A stretch of DNA of 64,000 nt from Salegentibacter salarius (lineage in GTDB: Bacteria; Bacteroidota; Bacteroidia; Flavobacteriales; Flavobacteriaceae): contig NZ_FVZF01000002.1 of assembly GCF_900168265.1 (NCBI RefSeq), forward strand, positions 186,001-250,000, given 5' to 3'. This document shows, in pieces, positions 54,301 to 62,097 of the stretch; position 1 is the first letter of the stretch; every line of letters starts with the position of its first letter. The notes beneath the pieces are model-generated. The model was not told where the DNA came from. It worked only from the letters and a program-made list of their open reading frames with translations, and ran no database searches. The translations under genes and the position numbers were made by a program.

Positions 54301-54446
54301 TTTGAACTTTCAAGGGAGTTTTTATCCCCAAGAAATTCATCAACTGGAATTTCTTCAGCAAATTCTTTTTGTTGGAGCGTCTCAACAACAGAGCTGTTTT
54401 CATTTAGCTCTTCAACACTTTTCCAGTATTTTTTGTTTGATGACAT
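51378..54446 (-). CDS. actB: Alternative complex III subunit ActB, molybdopterin-oxidoreductase-like iron-sulfur protein
   Basis: Large periplasmic subunit, 1022 residues. A twin-arginine motif (SRRDFLKYVG, about 52-61) follows an unusually long N-region, the TAT-variant known in this family, and leads to a hydrophobic stretch ending SLAAC. The first two thirds (about 75-730) resemble a molybdopterin oxidoreductase that has lost the cofactor. The last third is a ferredoxin-like domain with Cys groups CTGCGACVIACH, CQHCNHAPCETVCP, CVGTRYCANNCP and CSMCIQK, expected to bind three [4Fe-4S] and one [3Fe-4S] cluster. It passes electrons from ActC to the ActA hemes. It begins 53 bases after actA. 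Confidence 0.95.
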   Translation of the reverse strand: MSSNKKYWKSVEELNENSSVVETLQQKEFAEEIPVDEFLGDKNSLESSKTSRRDFLKYVGFSTAAASLAACEGPVIKSIPYVVQPERIVPGVANYYASTIADGFDFASVLVKTREGRPIKIENNELSKSKGGVNSRVHASVLSMYDANRVKRPMIEGRNVSWEEFDREVGSALDNVSGDMILLTQTFASPSTTKLINEFSEKYPNVRHVVYDTVSENDALNAFQSKFGRRALPNYDFSKAETIVSVGADFLGDWQGGGYDAGYAKGRVPKNGKMSRHVQFESNMSLTGANADKRYPVTPSQQKAVLAALYGYVAGGSSTSDLPAKIDDAVVKAARQLRKAGSGAVVVSGIPDANAQALVLEINEALGSAVMDTDNPRMIRQGNAEEVMQAVEDMKSGSVGAVLMAGVNPAYSLPNGKEFAEALAKVEVSLAFSMKPDETAQLCKFVAATPHYLESWGDIQYTASDFSLMQPTIRPLFDTRQFQDCLLKWTGNDKSYHEYIKETWSGSIPSWNTALHDGVFKATSPVEIGASEASGSINVATAASELARPSENNGMELTLYTKPSMGDGQQANNPWLQEMPDPLTRASWDNYLTISKADAESMGLENENVSNGGLNGSYANVTLDGAVVKNVPVLIQPGQAKGTVGLALGYGKKEGIQEEMQVGVNAYPLYKNLNAVQSVTIEKAPGVHEFACVQLHNTLMGRGDIIKETTLEVFNTKDVHVWNSVPEVSLDHIEKPVTSPEVDMWDGFDRSVGHHFNLSIDLNACTGCGACVIACHAENNVPVVGKTEVRRSRDMHWLRIDRYYSSEDNFIDDLEKKETISGLGSSLSEFGELEEPADNPMVVFQPVMCQHCNHAPCETVCPVAATSHGRQGQNQMIYNRCVGTRYCANNCPYKVRRFNWFNYTENEEFDYHMNNDLGRMVINPDVTVRSRGVMEKCSMCIQKTQKTILDAKREGRVIEDGEFQTACSAACDKGAMTFGDINNEGAVIRDKKEDDRMYHLLEYVGTKPNVMYQTKIRNTTEA

Positions 54447-54499
54447 ATATATCTAGATATTAACTTCTTAATTAACCCCGAACAACCGGGAAAAAAATT

Positions 54500-55870
54500 T
54501 TAGTAATGGCATTTGGCACATTCAAGGCCTCCCATTTGAGCAACTGTAAGTTCTTCTACACCGTACTTCTTAGATAATTCTTCGTGAATTTTCTCATAAT
54601 ACTCATTCCCTTCCATTCTAACATTGGTTTCTCGGTGACAATTGATACACCAACCCATTGTTAACGGTGCATCCTGATAAACCACTTCCATTTCCTGTAT
54701 TGGTCCGTGACATTTCTGACACTGAATTCCACCAACTGTTACGTGCTGTGAGTGATTAAAGTATGCGAAATCTGGAAGGTTATGTATTCTAACCCATTTC
54801 ACAGGTTTTTCTTCTCCTGTATAATCCTGCTCTGCAGGGTTCCAGCCTACCGCATCGTACAACTTAGCGATCTCACCGTCATAAAATTCTTTAGAATAAT
54901 CTTCGGTAGCAGTTTCTGGAGCAACTTCAGATATTGTTTTGTGACAATTCATACAAACATTAAGCGAAGGGATACCCGAGTGCTTAGATGTTCTAGCTGA
55001 AGAGTGACAGTATTTACAATCTATCTCGTTATCGCCGGCGTGAATTCTGTGCGAATAGTGAATTGGCTGAATTGGCTGATAACCCTGATCGATCCCAATC
55101 TGCATAAAGAAACCATAAGCGAACCAACCAATAACCAGCAAGCCAAAAACAGCACTTACTAAAACAAGGAATTGATTTTCAACAAAAGATTTCCAAATCG
55201 GTTTTCTTTTTGGCTTCTCAGGAATAACAACCCCACTTGCGGTTGCAAAATTTCTTAAAGTTTTGTTTACCAGGAATAATACTGCAAGCAGCATCACCAA
55301 AACAAAAAGTAGAATTCCCAGAATAACATTTACCGAAACCCCTCCACCTGAAGATTCACCTCCAGCAGATTCACCACCGGTTTGCGTCGCTTGCGGTTCT
55401 GGCTTTGGTTGCTCTACATAAGCAAGGATATCATCAATATCAGTATTTGATAATTGAGGAAAAGCCGGCATAGCAGTTTGGTTATACTCTTCGTAGATCG
55501 CTACAGCCTCATTATCTCCAGAAGCAATTAACTCCTGGCTATTCTTGATCCAGCTGTACAACCAATCCATATCCCTTTTCTCGGTCACCCCATGAAGAGC
55601 AGGACCAATAGAAGCTGAATACGGTTTGTGGCAGGCAGCACATAGCGAATTAAACAAGGATTTTCCATTCGCAGGATCTCCAAGATCTGACGTAGCCGCA
55701 GAATCTCCTGAAGATTCACCCGATGATTCATCGGTTTGCTCCTGGCCTTCGGCTGCGGCATCTTGCGAAGCCTCCTCCTGTGCAATTCCCAAAACGCTAA
55801 ATGAGATAAAAAATGCTACACTTAATAGCAATAGTCGCGAAGTTGAGTGGCGGTATTTCACCTTTTTCAT
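54500..55870 (-). CDS. actA: Alternative complex III subunit ActA with fused N-terminal cytochrome c
   Basis: Multiheme cytochrome of alternative complex III. The 456-residue protein has a signal peptide (about 11-30), a Glu/Ser/Asp-rich stretch (about 31-65), a monoheme cytochrome c domain with CAACH (about 81-85), a Gly/Ser linker, two membrane helices (about 178-200 and 234-258), and a five-heme domain with CKYCH, CMNCH, CQKCH, CINCH and CAKCH. That makes six CxxCH sites. The simpler ActA of Rhodothermus has only the five-heme part, so this is a fusion. First gene of the actABCDEF-coxBA operon; a -7 element lies at 55963-55970. Confidence 0.93.
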   Translation of the reverse strand: MKKVKYRHSTSRLLLLSVAFFISFSVLGIAQEEASQDAAAEGQEQTDESSGESSGDSAATSDLGDPANGKSLFNSLCAACHKPYSASIGPALHGVTEKRDMDWLYSWIKNSQELIASGDNEAVAIYEEYNQTAMPAFPQLSNTDIDDILAYVEQPKPEPQATQTGGESAGGESSGGGVSVNVILGILLFVLVMLLAVLFLVNKTLRNFATASGVVIPEKPKRKPIWKSFVENQFLVLVSAVFGLLVIGWFAYGFFMQIGIDQGYQPIQPIHYSHRIHAGDNEIDCKYCHSSARTSKHSGIPSLNVCMNCHKTISEVAPETATEDYSKEFYDGEIAKLYDAVGWNPAEQDYTGEEKPVKWVRIHNLPDFAYFNHSQHVTVGGIQCQKCHGPIQEMEVVYQDAPLTMGWCINCHRETNVRMEGNEYYEKIHEELSKKYGVEELTVAQMGGLECAKCHY

Positions 55871-55962
55871 ATTATAAGTTGAATTAACGTCTTAACTTTG
55901 GTACGGTTTTTAAAGCCTTAAGCCTTAGTAATATTAACATTTCGCACCCTTAAATTCGGCAA

Positions 55963-55970
55963 CAAAAGTA
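55963..55970 (-). promoter_or_regulatory. -7 element for the actABCDEF-coxBA operon
   Basis: TACTTTTG on the minus strand, an exact match, 92 bases before the actA ATG; a leader of roughly 85 bases would result. No -33 TTG within 17-23 bases. No other exact -7 element was seen closer to actA. Confidence 0.45.
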
Positions 55971-56049
55971 ATACTTAAAGTCGATTTTCGGAATGTTACA
56001 ATAGTGTTAATCGGTAATTTATACTAGTTCTAAATAATAAAACACATCT

Positions 56050-56077
56050 TGTTTAAGTTATTAAATTATACTTTTGC
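56050..56077 (+). promoter_or_regulatory. Promoter of the SPOR-domain gene
   Basis: Textbook Bacteroidota promoter: TTG (56050-56052), 17-base spacer, TACTTTTG (56070-56077), 15 bases before the ATG at 56093. Confidence 0.75.
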
Positions 56078-56092
56078 CTTAAATAAATAACT

Positions 56093-56482
56093 ATGAGAAA
56101 ATTAAGCTTAAACAAACTTCTGTTAAGTTGTTTTATCTCAGGAATTTCTTTTCTGAATTTAACAGCACAAGAAGGTCAGGTCAATATAAGTGAAAACGAT
56201 AAGATCACTAAACTTTTGGAACTAAAATCTGAAATGAGCAAGGATAACGAAATTGGAGATCGTTATAAAATTCAGCTTTTTTACGGGAATAATGGGGAAG
56301 CCAACGAAGTTATTAAGGATTATCGCAGTAAGTTCGAATACCCCTCTCTAATCGCTTACGAAGCCCCTAATTATAAAGTATGGGTAGGTAACTTTAGAAA
56401 TCGCCTGGAAGCCGATAGAGCTCTTCTTAAGATTAAAGAAAGCTTTCCTTCAGCATTTATCCCAAAACCCAGACGCAAATAG
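56093..56482 (+). CDS. Exported SPOR-domain protein
   Basis: A 129-residue exported protein. The signal peptide (about 1-25, ending TAQ) is followed by a short linker and a SPOR-like domain (about 55-125): RYKIQLFYGNNGEANEVIKD, then NYKVWVGNFRNRLEADRALLKIK and a last strand FIPKPRR. SPOR domains bind denuded peptidoglycan glycans at division sites, so a role in cell-wall binding is likely. It has its own promoter and shares a bidirectional terminator with infB. Confidence 0.88.
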   Translation: MRKLSLNKLLLSCFISGISFLNLTAQEGQVNISENDKITKLLELKSEMSKDNEIGDRYKIQLFYGNNGEANEVIKDYRSKFEYPSLIAYEAPNYKVWVGNFRNRLEADRALLKIKESFPSAFIPKPRRK

Positions 56483-56529
56483 TTTTCAAAAGAAATATTT
56501 AAAGCTATTTTCAGCAAAATCAGAACATA

Positions 56530-56556
56530 AAAAAAGCGGCCTAAAGCCGCTTTTCT
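56530..56556. terminator. Bidirectional terminator between the SPOR gene and infB
   Basis: Stem AAAAGCGGC (56532-56540) with GCCGCTTTT (56546-56554), loop of 5. A long T-run follows on the minus strand and a shorter T-rich stretch on the plus strand, so it serves both convergent genes, with infB served better. Confidence 0.88.
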
Positions 56557-56576
56557 CTATTCAATAGTAAACCTAA

Positions 56577-59342
56577 TTATTTAAGTTTCTTTTTAACTTC
56601 TACTTCACGGAAAGATTCTACTACATCACCTTCCTTAATATCGTTGTAATTCTTAACCTGAAGACCACAGTCATATCCTTTTGCAACTTCCTTCACATCG
56701 TCTTTAAAACGTTTTAATGAAGCAAGCTCTCCGGTATAAATCACAACTCCGTCGCGAATTAGACGAATTCCAGCGTTTCTGTAAATCTTACCAGAAGTCA
56801 CCATACAACCTGCAATGGTTCCAACTTTAGAGATCTTAAAGGTTTCCCTAATCTCTGCAGTACCGGTGATCTCTTCTTTAAGCTCTGGAGAAAGCATTCC
56901 TTCCATCGCATCTTTAAGATCATTGATCGCATCGTATATAATTGAGTAAGTTCTGATATCAATTTCTTCCTTATCGGCTACCTGTCTTGCATTTCCAGCA
57001 GGACGAACGTTAAACCCAATAATTACAGCATCTGAAGCCGAAGCAAGTAATACATCACTTTCTGTAATAGCACCTACACCTTTATGAATAATATTCACCT
57101 GAATTTCTTCAGTAGATAATTTCAGGAAGCTATCAGTTAAGGCTTCTACAGAACCATCCACATCACCTTTAAGGATAATATTAAGTTCTTTAAAGTCACC
57201 TAAAGCAATTCTACGTCCAATTTCATCAAGGGTAATATGACGCTGAGTTCTAACACTCTGCTCACGTTGCAACTGAGTTCGCTTAGCAGCGATATCTTTA
57301 GCTTCACGCTCATCTGTCATCACCTTAAACTTATCACCAGCTTGAGGAGCACCGTCAAGTCCAAGAATAGAAACCGGCGTTGCTGGTCCTGCTTCTTTAA
57401 CCTCATGCCCACGCTCATCGTGCATCGCTTTCACCTTACCACTATGGCGACCTGCTAATACATAGTCTCCAATCTTTAAGGTTCCTGCCTGCACAAGGAT
57501 AGTAGCTACATAACCTCTACCTTTATCAAGGAAGGCCTCTACTACTGTACCTGTCGCTGTTTTAGACGGATTAGCTTTTAATTCAAGAATTTCAGATTCC
57601 AGTAAAACTTTCTCAAGCAGCTCTTCAACTCCCATTCCTGTTTTAGCTGATATATCGTGAGACTGAACTTTACCACCCCAGTCTTCAACAAGCAAGTTCA
57701 TCCCTGCCAGTTTTTCTTTAATTTTCTCTGGATTCGCCGTTGGCAAATCAGATTTATTGATCGCAAATACAATAGGAACACCGGCAGCCTGGGCGTGAGA
57801 AATAGCCTCTTTAGTCTGCGGCATCACATCATCATCTGCAGCGATTACAATAATCGCGATATCTGTTACCTGTGCACCACGAGCACGCATCGCCGTGAAG
57901 GCTTCGTGACCAGGAGTATCCAGGAAGGTCATTCTTTGACCGTTTTTAAGCTCTACACCGTAGGCTCCAATATGCTGTGTAATACCACCGCTTTCCCCGG
58001 CAATAACATTTTCTTTACGAATATAATCCAGCAAAGAAGTTTTACCGTGGTCTACGTGACCCATTACAGTTACAATTGGTGCTCTATCTTCAAGATCTTC
58101 CGGATTTTCAGGAACTTCTTCTACTGTTTCCTCGATATCTGCAGTTACAAAATCTACTTCGTAACCAAATTCATCTGCAACAATAGAAAGTGTCTCAGCA
58201 TCTAATCGCTGATTCATCGTTACCATCATTCCAAGAGACATACAGGCCGAAATTACTTTCGTTACCGGCACATCCATCATCGTAGCAACTTCACTTACTG
58301 TTACAAATTCTGTAACCTTAAGGATTTTACTATCTGTTTCCTGCTGTGCAAGATCGTCTTCTGAACGTTGACGGTGTTGATCTCTTTTATCTCTTCTATA
58401 TTTAGCTCCTTTACCTTTACCAGATTTACCCTGAAGTTTTTCAAGGGTTTCACGTACCTGCTTTTGAACTTCTTCTTCGCTAGGCTCTTCTTTAGTAATA
58501 GGTTTAGCTCTTTTTCTAGGGGCTCCTTTCTTACCGCCACCCTGATTTGAAGCTCCAGGCTTCACATCTTTACTAATTCTTCGACGACGCTTCTTACGCT
58601 TTTCTTTCTCCTTCTTCTCCTCAGCAGCTTTCTTTTCGTCTTTTTTCTTTTCGGGTTTTTTAAATTGAGAAAGGTCAATTTTCTTCCCGGTAAAGTTAGG
58701 GCCGTTAAGCTTGGTATAATTAGTTTTATGAGTCATAGACTCAGGATCTTTCGCCTCTTCTTCTTTAGCTGAAGGCTCTTCCTCTTTTTTGGAAGGTAAT
58801 TCAGTTTTTTGATCCTCTTTAGAAGGTGCTTCTTCTTTGGGTTTTGGAGATTCAGTCTTTTCAGGCTTTTCCTCCTTGGCTTCAGGCTTCTTGGCTTCCT
58901 CGGGCTGTTCAGGTTGCGCTGGCGCTGGCTTCTCCTCTTCTTTTTCGGCTTTTTTCTCCGGCTTTTTATCCAGATCAATTTTACCTACTTTTTTAGGACC
59001 AGCCAATTTTGCTCTAGAAGAAACTGCTTCTTCGTCTTTACGACGCTCAGTTTCTTTCTTTTCCTCGGCTTTGCGTTTCTCCTCCTGCTCTTTCTCTCTT
59101 GCTAAACGCAATTCTTCCTTCTCCTTTCTCTTTTCTTCACCTACTTCTTTAGACTCGACTTTTTTAGACTTGTCGGTCTCAAATTCATCAGAAAGCACCT
59201 GATAAACTTCGGGTGAGATTTTGGTAGTAGGACGTGCCTCAATATCGTGACCCTTAGAATTTAAAAATTCTACAGCCCGGTCTAACGAAATATTGAATTC
59301 ACGTAATACTTTGTTTAGTCGCATTGTTTTTGCTTCAGCCAT
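56577..59342 (-). CDS. infB: Translation initiation factor IF-2
   Basis: GTPase that places initiator fMet-tRNA on the ribosome and promotes subunit joining. The 921-residue protein begins with an IF-2N module ([21 protein letters not shown]), then a low-complexity Lys/Glu/Pro region of nearly 270 residues (about 70-340), a second IF-2N-like domain, and the G domain with G1 GHVDHGKTS (about 425-435), DTPGHEAF and NKSDL. Domains II, III and IV follow. Length is typical of Bacteroidota. It is the last gene of rimP-nusA-infB, 55 bases after nusA, with a terminator downstream. Confidence 0.97.
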   Translation of the reverse strand: MAEAKTMRLNKVLREFNISLDRAVEFLNSKGHDIEARPTTKISPEVYQVLSDEFETDKSKKVESKEVGEEKRKEKEELRLAREKEQEEKRKAEEKKETERRKDEEAVSSRAKLAGPKKVGKIDLDKKPEKKAEKEEEKPAPAQPEQPEEAKKPEAKEEKPEKTESPKPKEEAPSKEDQKTELPSKKEEEPSAKEEEAKDPESMTHKTNYTKLNGPNFTGKKIDLSQFKKPEKKKDEKKAAEEKKEKEKRKKRRRRISKDVKPGASNQGGGKKGAPRKRAKPITKEEPSEEEVQKQVRETLEKLQGKSGKGKGAKYRRDKRDQHRQRSEDDLAQQETDSKILKVTEFVTVSEVATMMDVPVTKVISACMSLGMMVTMNQRLDAETLSIVADEFGYEVDFVTADIEETVEEVPENPEDLEDRAPIVTVMGHVDHGKTSLLDYIRKENVIAGESGGITQHIGAYGVELKNGQRMTFLDTPGHEAFTAMRARGAQVTDIAIIVIAADDDVMPQTKEAISHAQAAGVPIVFAINKSDLPTANPEKIKEKLAGMNLLVEDWGGKVQSHDISAKTGMGVEELLEKVLLESEILELKANPSKTATGTVVEAFLDKGRGYVATILVQAGTLKIGDYVLAGRHSGKVKAMHDERGHEVKEAGPATPVSILGLDGAPQAGDKFKVMTDEREAKDIAAKRTQLQREQSVRTQRHITLDEIGRRIALGDFKELNIILKGDVDGSVEALTDSFLKLSTEEIQVNIIHKGVGAITESDVLLASASDAVIIGFNVRPAGNARQVADKEEIDIRTYSIIYDAINDLKDAMEGMLSPELKEEITGTAEIRETFKISKVGTIAGCMVTSGKIYRNAGIRLIRDGVVIYTGELASLKRFKDDVKEVAKGYDCGLQVKNYNDIKEGDVVESFREVEVKKKLK

Positions 59343-59397
59343 AAATTGCCCTCTAAATTAACCTCTTTTAATTATTTATATTCTAATGAGTTTTTTA

Positions 59398-60630
59398 CTA
59401 CTCTTCAAATTCTTCTTTTAAAACCTTCACTACTTCGCGAATGGTTTCTTCTTCTAAATCGGTAAGTCTAATAAGATCTTCCAATTCCTGTTCCAAAACA
59501 CTTTTTGCAGTGTCCAGCCCAACTCTTGAAAATTCTTTGATTACCCAATCTTCAATTTCATCAGAGAATTCTTTTAATTCTACATCTTCTTCCACTCCTT
59601 CTCTGAAAACGTCTATTTCGTAACCGGTTAACTGCCCGGCAAGCCTAATATTATGACCTCCACGGCCAATAGCTTTAGAAACTTCTTCTGGCTTAAGCAT
59701 TACCTCAGCCGTTTTATTTTCTTCATCTAATTTAATAGATGTAATTTTTGCAGGACTCAATGCCCTGGTAATATATAATTGATCGTTATTGGTGAAATTG
59801 ATCACATCTATATTCTCATTCCCCAATTCGCGAACAATACTATGAATTCTAGACCCTTTCATACCTACACAGGCACCAACGGGATCAATTCTATCATCGT
59901 AAGTATCTACCGCTACTTTTGCTTTTTCACCAGGAACACGAACCACATTCTGGATAGTAATTAAACCATCAAAAACCTCAGGAATCTCCTGCTCAAATAG
60001 TTTTTCAAGGAAAACCGGAGCTGTACGTGAAAGTATAATTGTAGGCTTATTTCCTTTAAGCTCTACACTTTCTATTATTCCTTTTACGTTATCTCCTTTT
60101 CTGAAGAAATCTGAAGGAATTTGGCGATCCTTTGGTAAAACGATCTCGTTTCCTTCGTCGTCTAACAAAATAATTGCCCTGTGCCTAATATGATGAACTT
60201 CTGCGGTGTAAATTTCGCCTTCAAGCTCCTTAAAGTGCTTGAAAATATTAGTGTTATCGTGTTCGTGGATTTTAGAAATAAGATTTTGCCTTAAAGCCAA
60301 AATAGCACGACGACCCAAATCTACAAGTTTTACTTCTTCTGATACATCTTCACCAACTTCAAAATCGGGTTCAATTTTTCTAGCTTCAGCAAGAGAAATT
60401 TCCTGGTTAGGATCTTCTACCTCACCATCGGCAACCACAACCCTGTTTCTCCAAATCTCGAGATCTCCTTTATCTGGGTTTACAATAATATCAAAATTAT
60501 CGTCTTCACCATACTTTTTCTTTAAAGCACTCCTAAACACATCTTCAAGGATGGCCATTAGGGTTACACGATCTATCAATTTGTCATCCTTAAACTCTGA
60601 AAATGACTCAATCAAGGCGATATTTTCCAT
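59398..60630 (-). CDS. nusA: Transcription termination/antitermination factor NusA
   Basis: RNA polymerase-bound factor that modulates pausing, intrinsic termination and antitermination. The 410-residue protein has the N-terminal polymerase-binding domain (about 1-125), an S1 domain (about 135-200), and two KH domains (about 230-345), including GACVGMKGSRIHSIVRELGNE and GRGGHNIRLAGQLTGYEIDV. It ends shortly after with an acidic segment, so it lacks the C-terminal acidic repeats of E. coli NusA, as is normal in most bacteria outside the gamma group. It lies 12 bases after rimP. Confidence 0.96.
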   Translation of the reverse strand: MENIALIESFSEFKDDKLIDRVTLMAILEDVFRSALKKKYGEDDNFDIIVNPDKGDLEIWRNRVVVADGEVEDPNQEISLAEARKIEPDFEVGEDVSEEVKLVDLGRRAILALRQNLISKIHEHDNTNIFKHFKELEGEIYTAEVHHIRHRAIILLDDEGNEIVLPKDRQIPSDFFRKGDNVKGIIESVELKGNKPTIILSRTAPVFLEKLFEQEIPEVFDGLITIQNVVRVPGEKAKVAVDTYDDRIDPVGACVGMKGSRIHSIVRELGNENIDVINFTNNDQLYITRALSPAKITSIKLDEENKTAEVMLKPEEVSKAIGRGGHNIRLAGQLTGYEIDVFREGVEEDVELKEFSDEIEDWVIKEFSRVGLDTAKSVLEQELEDLIRLTDLEEETIREVVKVLKEEFEE

Positions 60631-60642
60631 ATCAATTTGAGG

Positions 60643-61104
60643 TTAAAATGTTATCATAACTTTAGCGTCTGTAATCTCAGAATATGGCAATACCGCTTCT
60701 TTTTGCACGGTATGCTTTCCTTTTCCTACGGGTTTTGGCTCTCTGGCTTTCCAGTTTAGTTTAATCCCGTTCTGATCTACTTCAGTTAAAGTTGCTTCAA
60801 TTTTTTCGTTATTGGTAGTCACCTGCAGTTTTCTACCCAGGTTTTTCCGGTATTGCCGTTCCAGGCGCAAAGGTTCAGAAACTCCTGCCGAGCTAACTTC
60901 CAAAGAAAAATCCTCTTCTTCCCTGTCTAGATTGTGTTCAACTTTACGGCTTACCGCAATACAATCGTTAACAGAAACCCCATTATCACCGTCTATTACG
61001 ACAGAAATCTTGTTGTCTTTCGTGATATTAAGGTCTATTAAAAATAGTGAATTATTTTCCTGGAAAGCTTCCTTCAACAAATTTTCTACTTTATCCTGCA
61101 ACAT
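60643..61104 (-). CDS. rimP: Ribosome maturation factor RimP
   Basis: Assists maturation of the 30S subunit. The 153-residue product has the N-terminal domain with [23 protein letters not shown] and [29 protein letters not shown], the family's diagnostic central stretch, and a C-terminal SH3-like domain. It is the first gene of the conserved rimP-nusA-infB operon. The start is the ATG at 61104. A terminator-like hairpin lies only 12 bases upstream, inside the expected leader. Confidence 0.95.
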   Translation of the reverse strand: MLQDKVENLLKEAFQENNSLFLIDLNITKDNKISVVIDGDNGVSVNDCIAVSRKVEHNLDREEEDFSLEVSSAGVSEPLRLERQYRKNLGRKLQVTTNNEKIEATLTEVDQNGIKLNWKAREPKPVGKGKHTVQKEAVLPYSEITDAKVMITF

Positions 61105-61111
61105 AGCTTAT

Positions 61112-61137
61112 AAAAAGAGGGGACTTTATGTCCCCTC
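61112..61137 (-). promoter_or_regulatory. Terminator-like hairpin in the rimP-nusA-infB leader
   Basis: On the minus strand an 8-bp perfect stem GAGGGGAC/GTCCCCTC (61137-61130 with 61124-61117) with a 5-base loop is followed by five T. It ends 7 bases before the rimP ATG. No minus-strand gene lies between it and the AsmA-like gene about 1 kb upstream, so it is better explained as an attenuator than as the terminator of another unit. It could also be an mRNA stability or ribosome-access element. Confidence 0.6.
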
Positions 61138-61163
61138 GCTGTACTTTTTTAGTTTCAACGCTG

Positions 61164-61171
61164 CAAATATA
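61164..61171 (-). promoter_or_regulatory. -7 element for the rimP operon
   Basis: TATATTTG on the minus strand, an exact TAnnTTTG match, 26 bases above the leader hairpin and 59 before the rimP ATG. No TTG 17-23 bases upstream. It implies the hairpin is transcribed. Confidence 0.5.
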
Positions 61172-61200
61172 ATAATAATTTCAGAGAAAGAAAACCAGAC

Positions 61201-61228
61201 TTGAAATGAAATTTTATTCTTAACTTTA
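61201..61228 (+). promoter_or_regulatory. Probable promoter of the universal stress protein gene
   Basis: TTG (61201-61203), 17-base spacer, TAACTTTA (61221-61228), one base away from TAnnTTTG. It lies 35 bases before the ATG at 61264 and is divergent from the rimP promoter. Confidence 0.5.
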
Positions 61229-61263
61229 ATAAAGCAATCATTTTTAAACTCTTAGAAGAATCT

Positions 61264-62097
61264 ATGAAAAAAATACTCGTTCCAACCGACTTTTCTGATA
61301 CCGCCGAACACGCCCTAAAAATAGCCGCTCAATTGGCAAAGAAACACGATAGCGAGATCTACCTTCTACACATGTTAGAACTACCTTTGCAGCTTATAGA
61401 CCCTGTAGGTGGCGGTAGCAGCCAAAATTTACCGGAATCTATTTTCTTTATGAAGTTAGCTCACCAGCGTTTTGCCAAACTTATGGCCAGGCCTTTCCTA
61501 AAAGACATTAAAGTTCACGAAACGGTAATGTTCCACCAGGCTTTTGAAGGCATTATGGAGGTAAGCCAGGAATATAAATGTGATATGATTGTAATGGGCT
61601 CCCATGGCGCGAGCGGTTTCAAAGAAATGTTTATTGGCAGTAATACCGAAAAAGTAGTACGCACCTCAACTATTCCTGTTCTCGTAATTAAAAACGAGCA
61701 TGAAAACTTTGAGGTCGAGAATTTTATTTTCGCTACTGATGCAGACATAAATAGCAAAAAAACACTGGAAGCCGCCTACGATTTCTCTAAACTAACCGAA
61801 TCTAAATTTCACATTCTCTTCATCAACACTCCTAATAACTTTATTACCAGTACCGAAGTTAGAGAACGTATAGAAAACTTTGTTCAAGACACCACCGTAA
61901 AAGATTATAAAATACATATTTACAATGATGTAAGTGTAGAAAAAGGGATTTTAAATTTCGCTTTAAAAAAGGAAAAAACCCTAATTGGAATTGGTACTCA
62001 CGGGCATAAAGGTTTAGCTCATTTCTTTAATGGCAGCATAAGCGAAGATCTAGTGAACCACGCCAAGATGCCGGTAGTGACTTTTAAGATCGTTTAG
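61264..62097 (+). CDS. Universal stress protein, tandem UspA domains
   Basis: Cytoplasmic stress protein of 277 residues made of two UspA domains (about 1-142 and 150-277). The first carries KKILVPTDFSDTAEHALKIA and the ATP-binding pattern GSHGASGFKEMFIGSNTEKVVRTSTIPVLVI. The second has the form GTHGHKGLAHFFNGSISEDLVNHAKMPVVTF, so both keep Gly/Ser residues suited to nucleotide binding. Tandem UspA proteins are common in flavobacteria. The gene is divergent from rimP, and its stop overlaps the convergent AsmA-like gene by four bases (62094-62097). Confidence 0.92.
   Translation: MKKILVPTDFSDTAEHALKIAAQLAKKHDSEIYLLHMLELPLQLIDPVGGGSSQNLPESIFFMKLAHQRFAKLMARPFLKDIKVHETVMFHQAFEGIMEVSQEYKCDMIVMGSHGASGFKEMFIGSNTEKVVRTSTIPVLVIKNEHENFEVENFIFATDADINSKKTLEAAYDFSKLTESKFHILFINTPNNFITSTEVRERIENFVQDTTVKDYKIHIYNDVSVEKGILNFALKKEKTLIGIGTHGHKGLAHFFNGSISEDLVNHAKMPVVTFKIV

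Noticed and set aside
57657-58205. 182-codon open frame opposite infB
   Set aside because: Fully inside the conserved GTPase domain coding region on the other strand, with no domain pattern and a composition expected of a mirror frame.
58600-59150. Repetitive Lys/Glu-rich DNA that looks like a tandem repeat
   Set aside because: Low-complexity linker of IF-2, normal for the family; no exact repeat unit.
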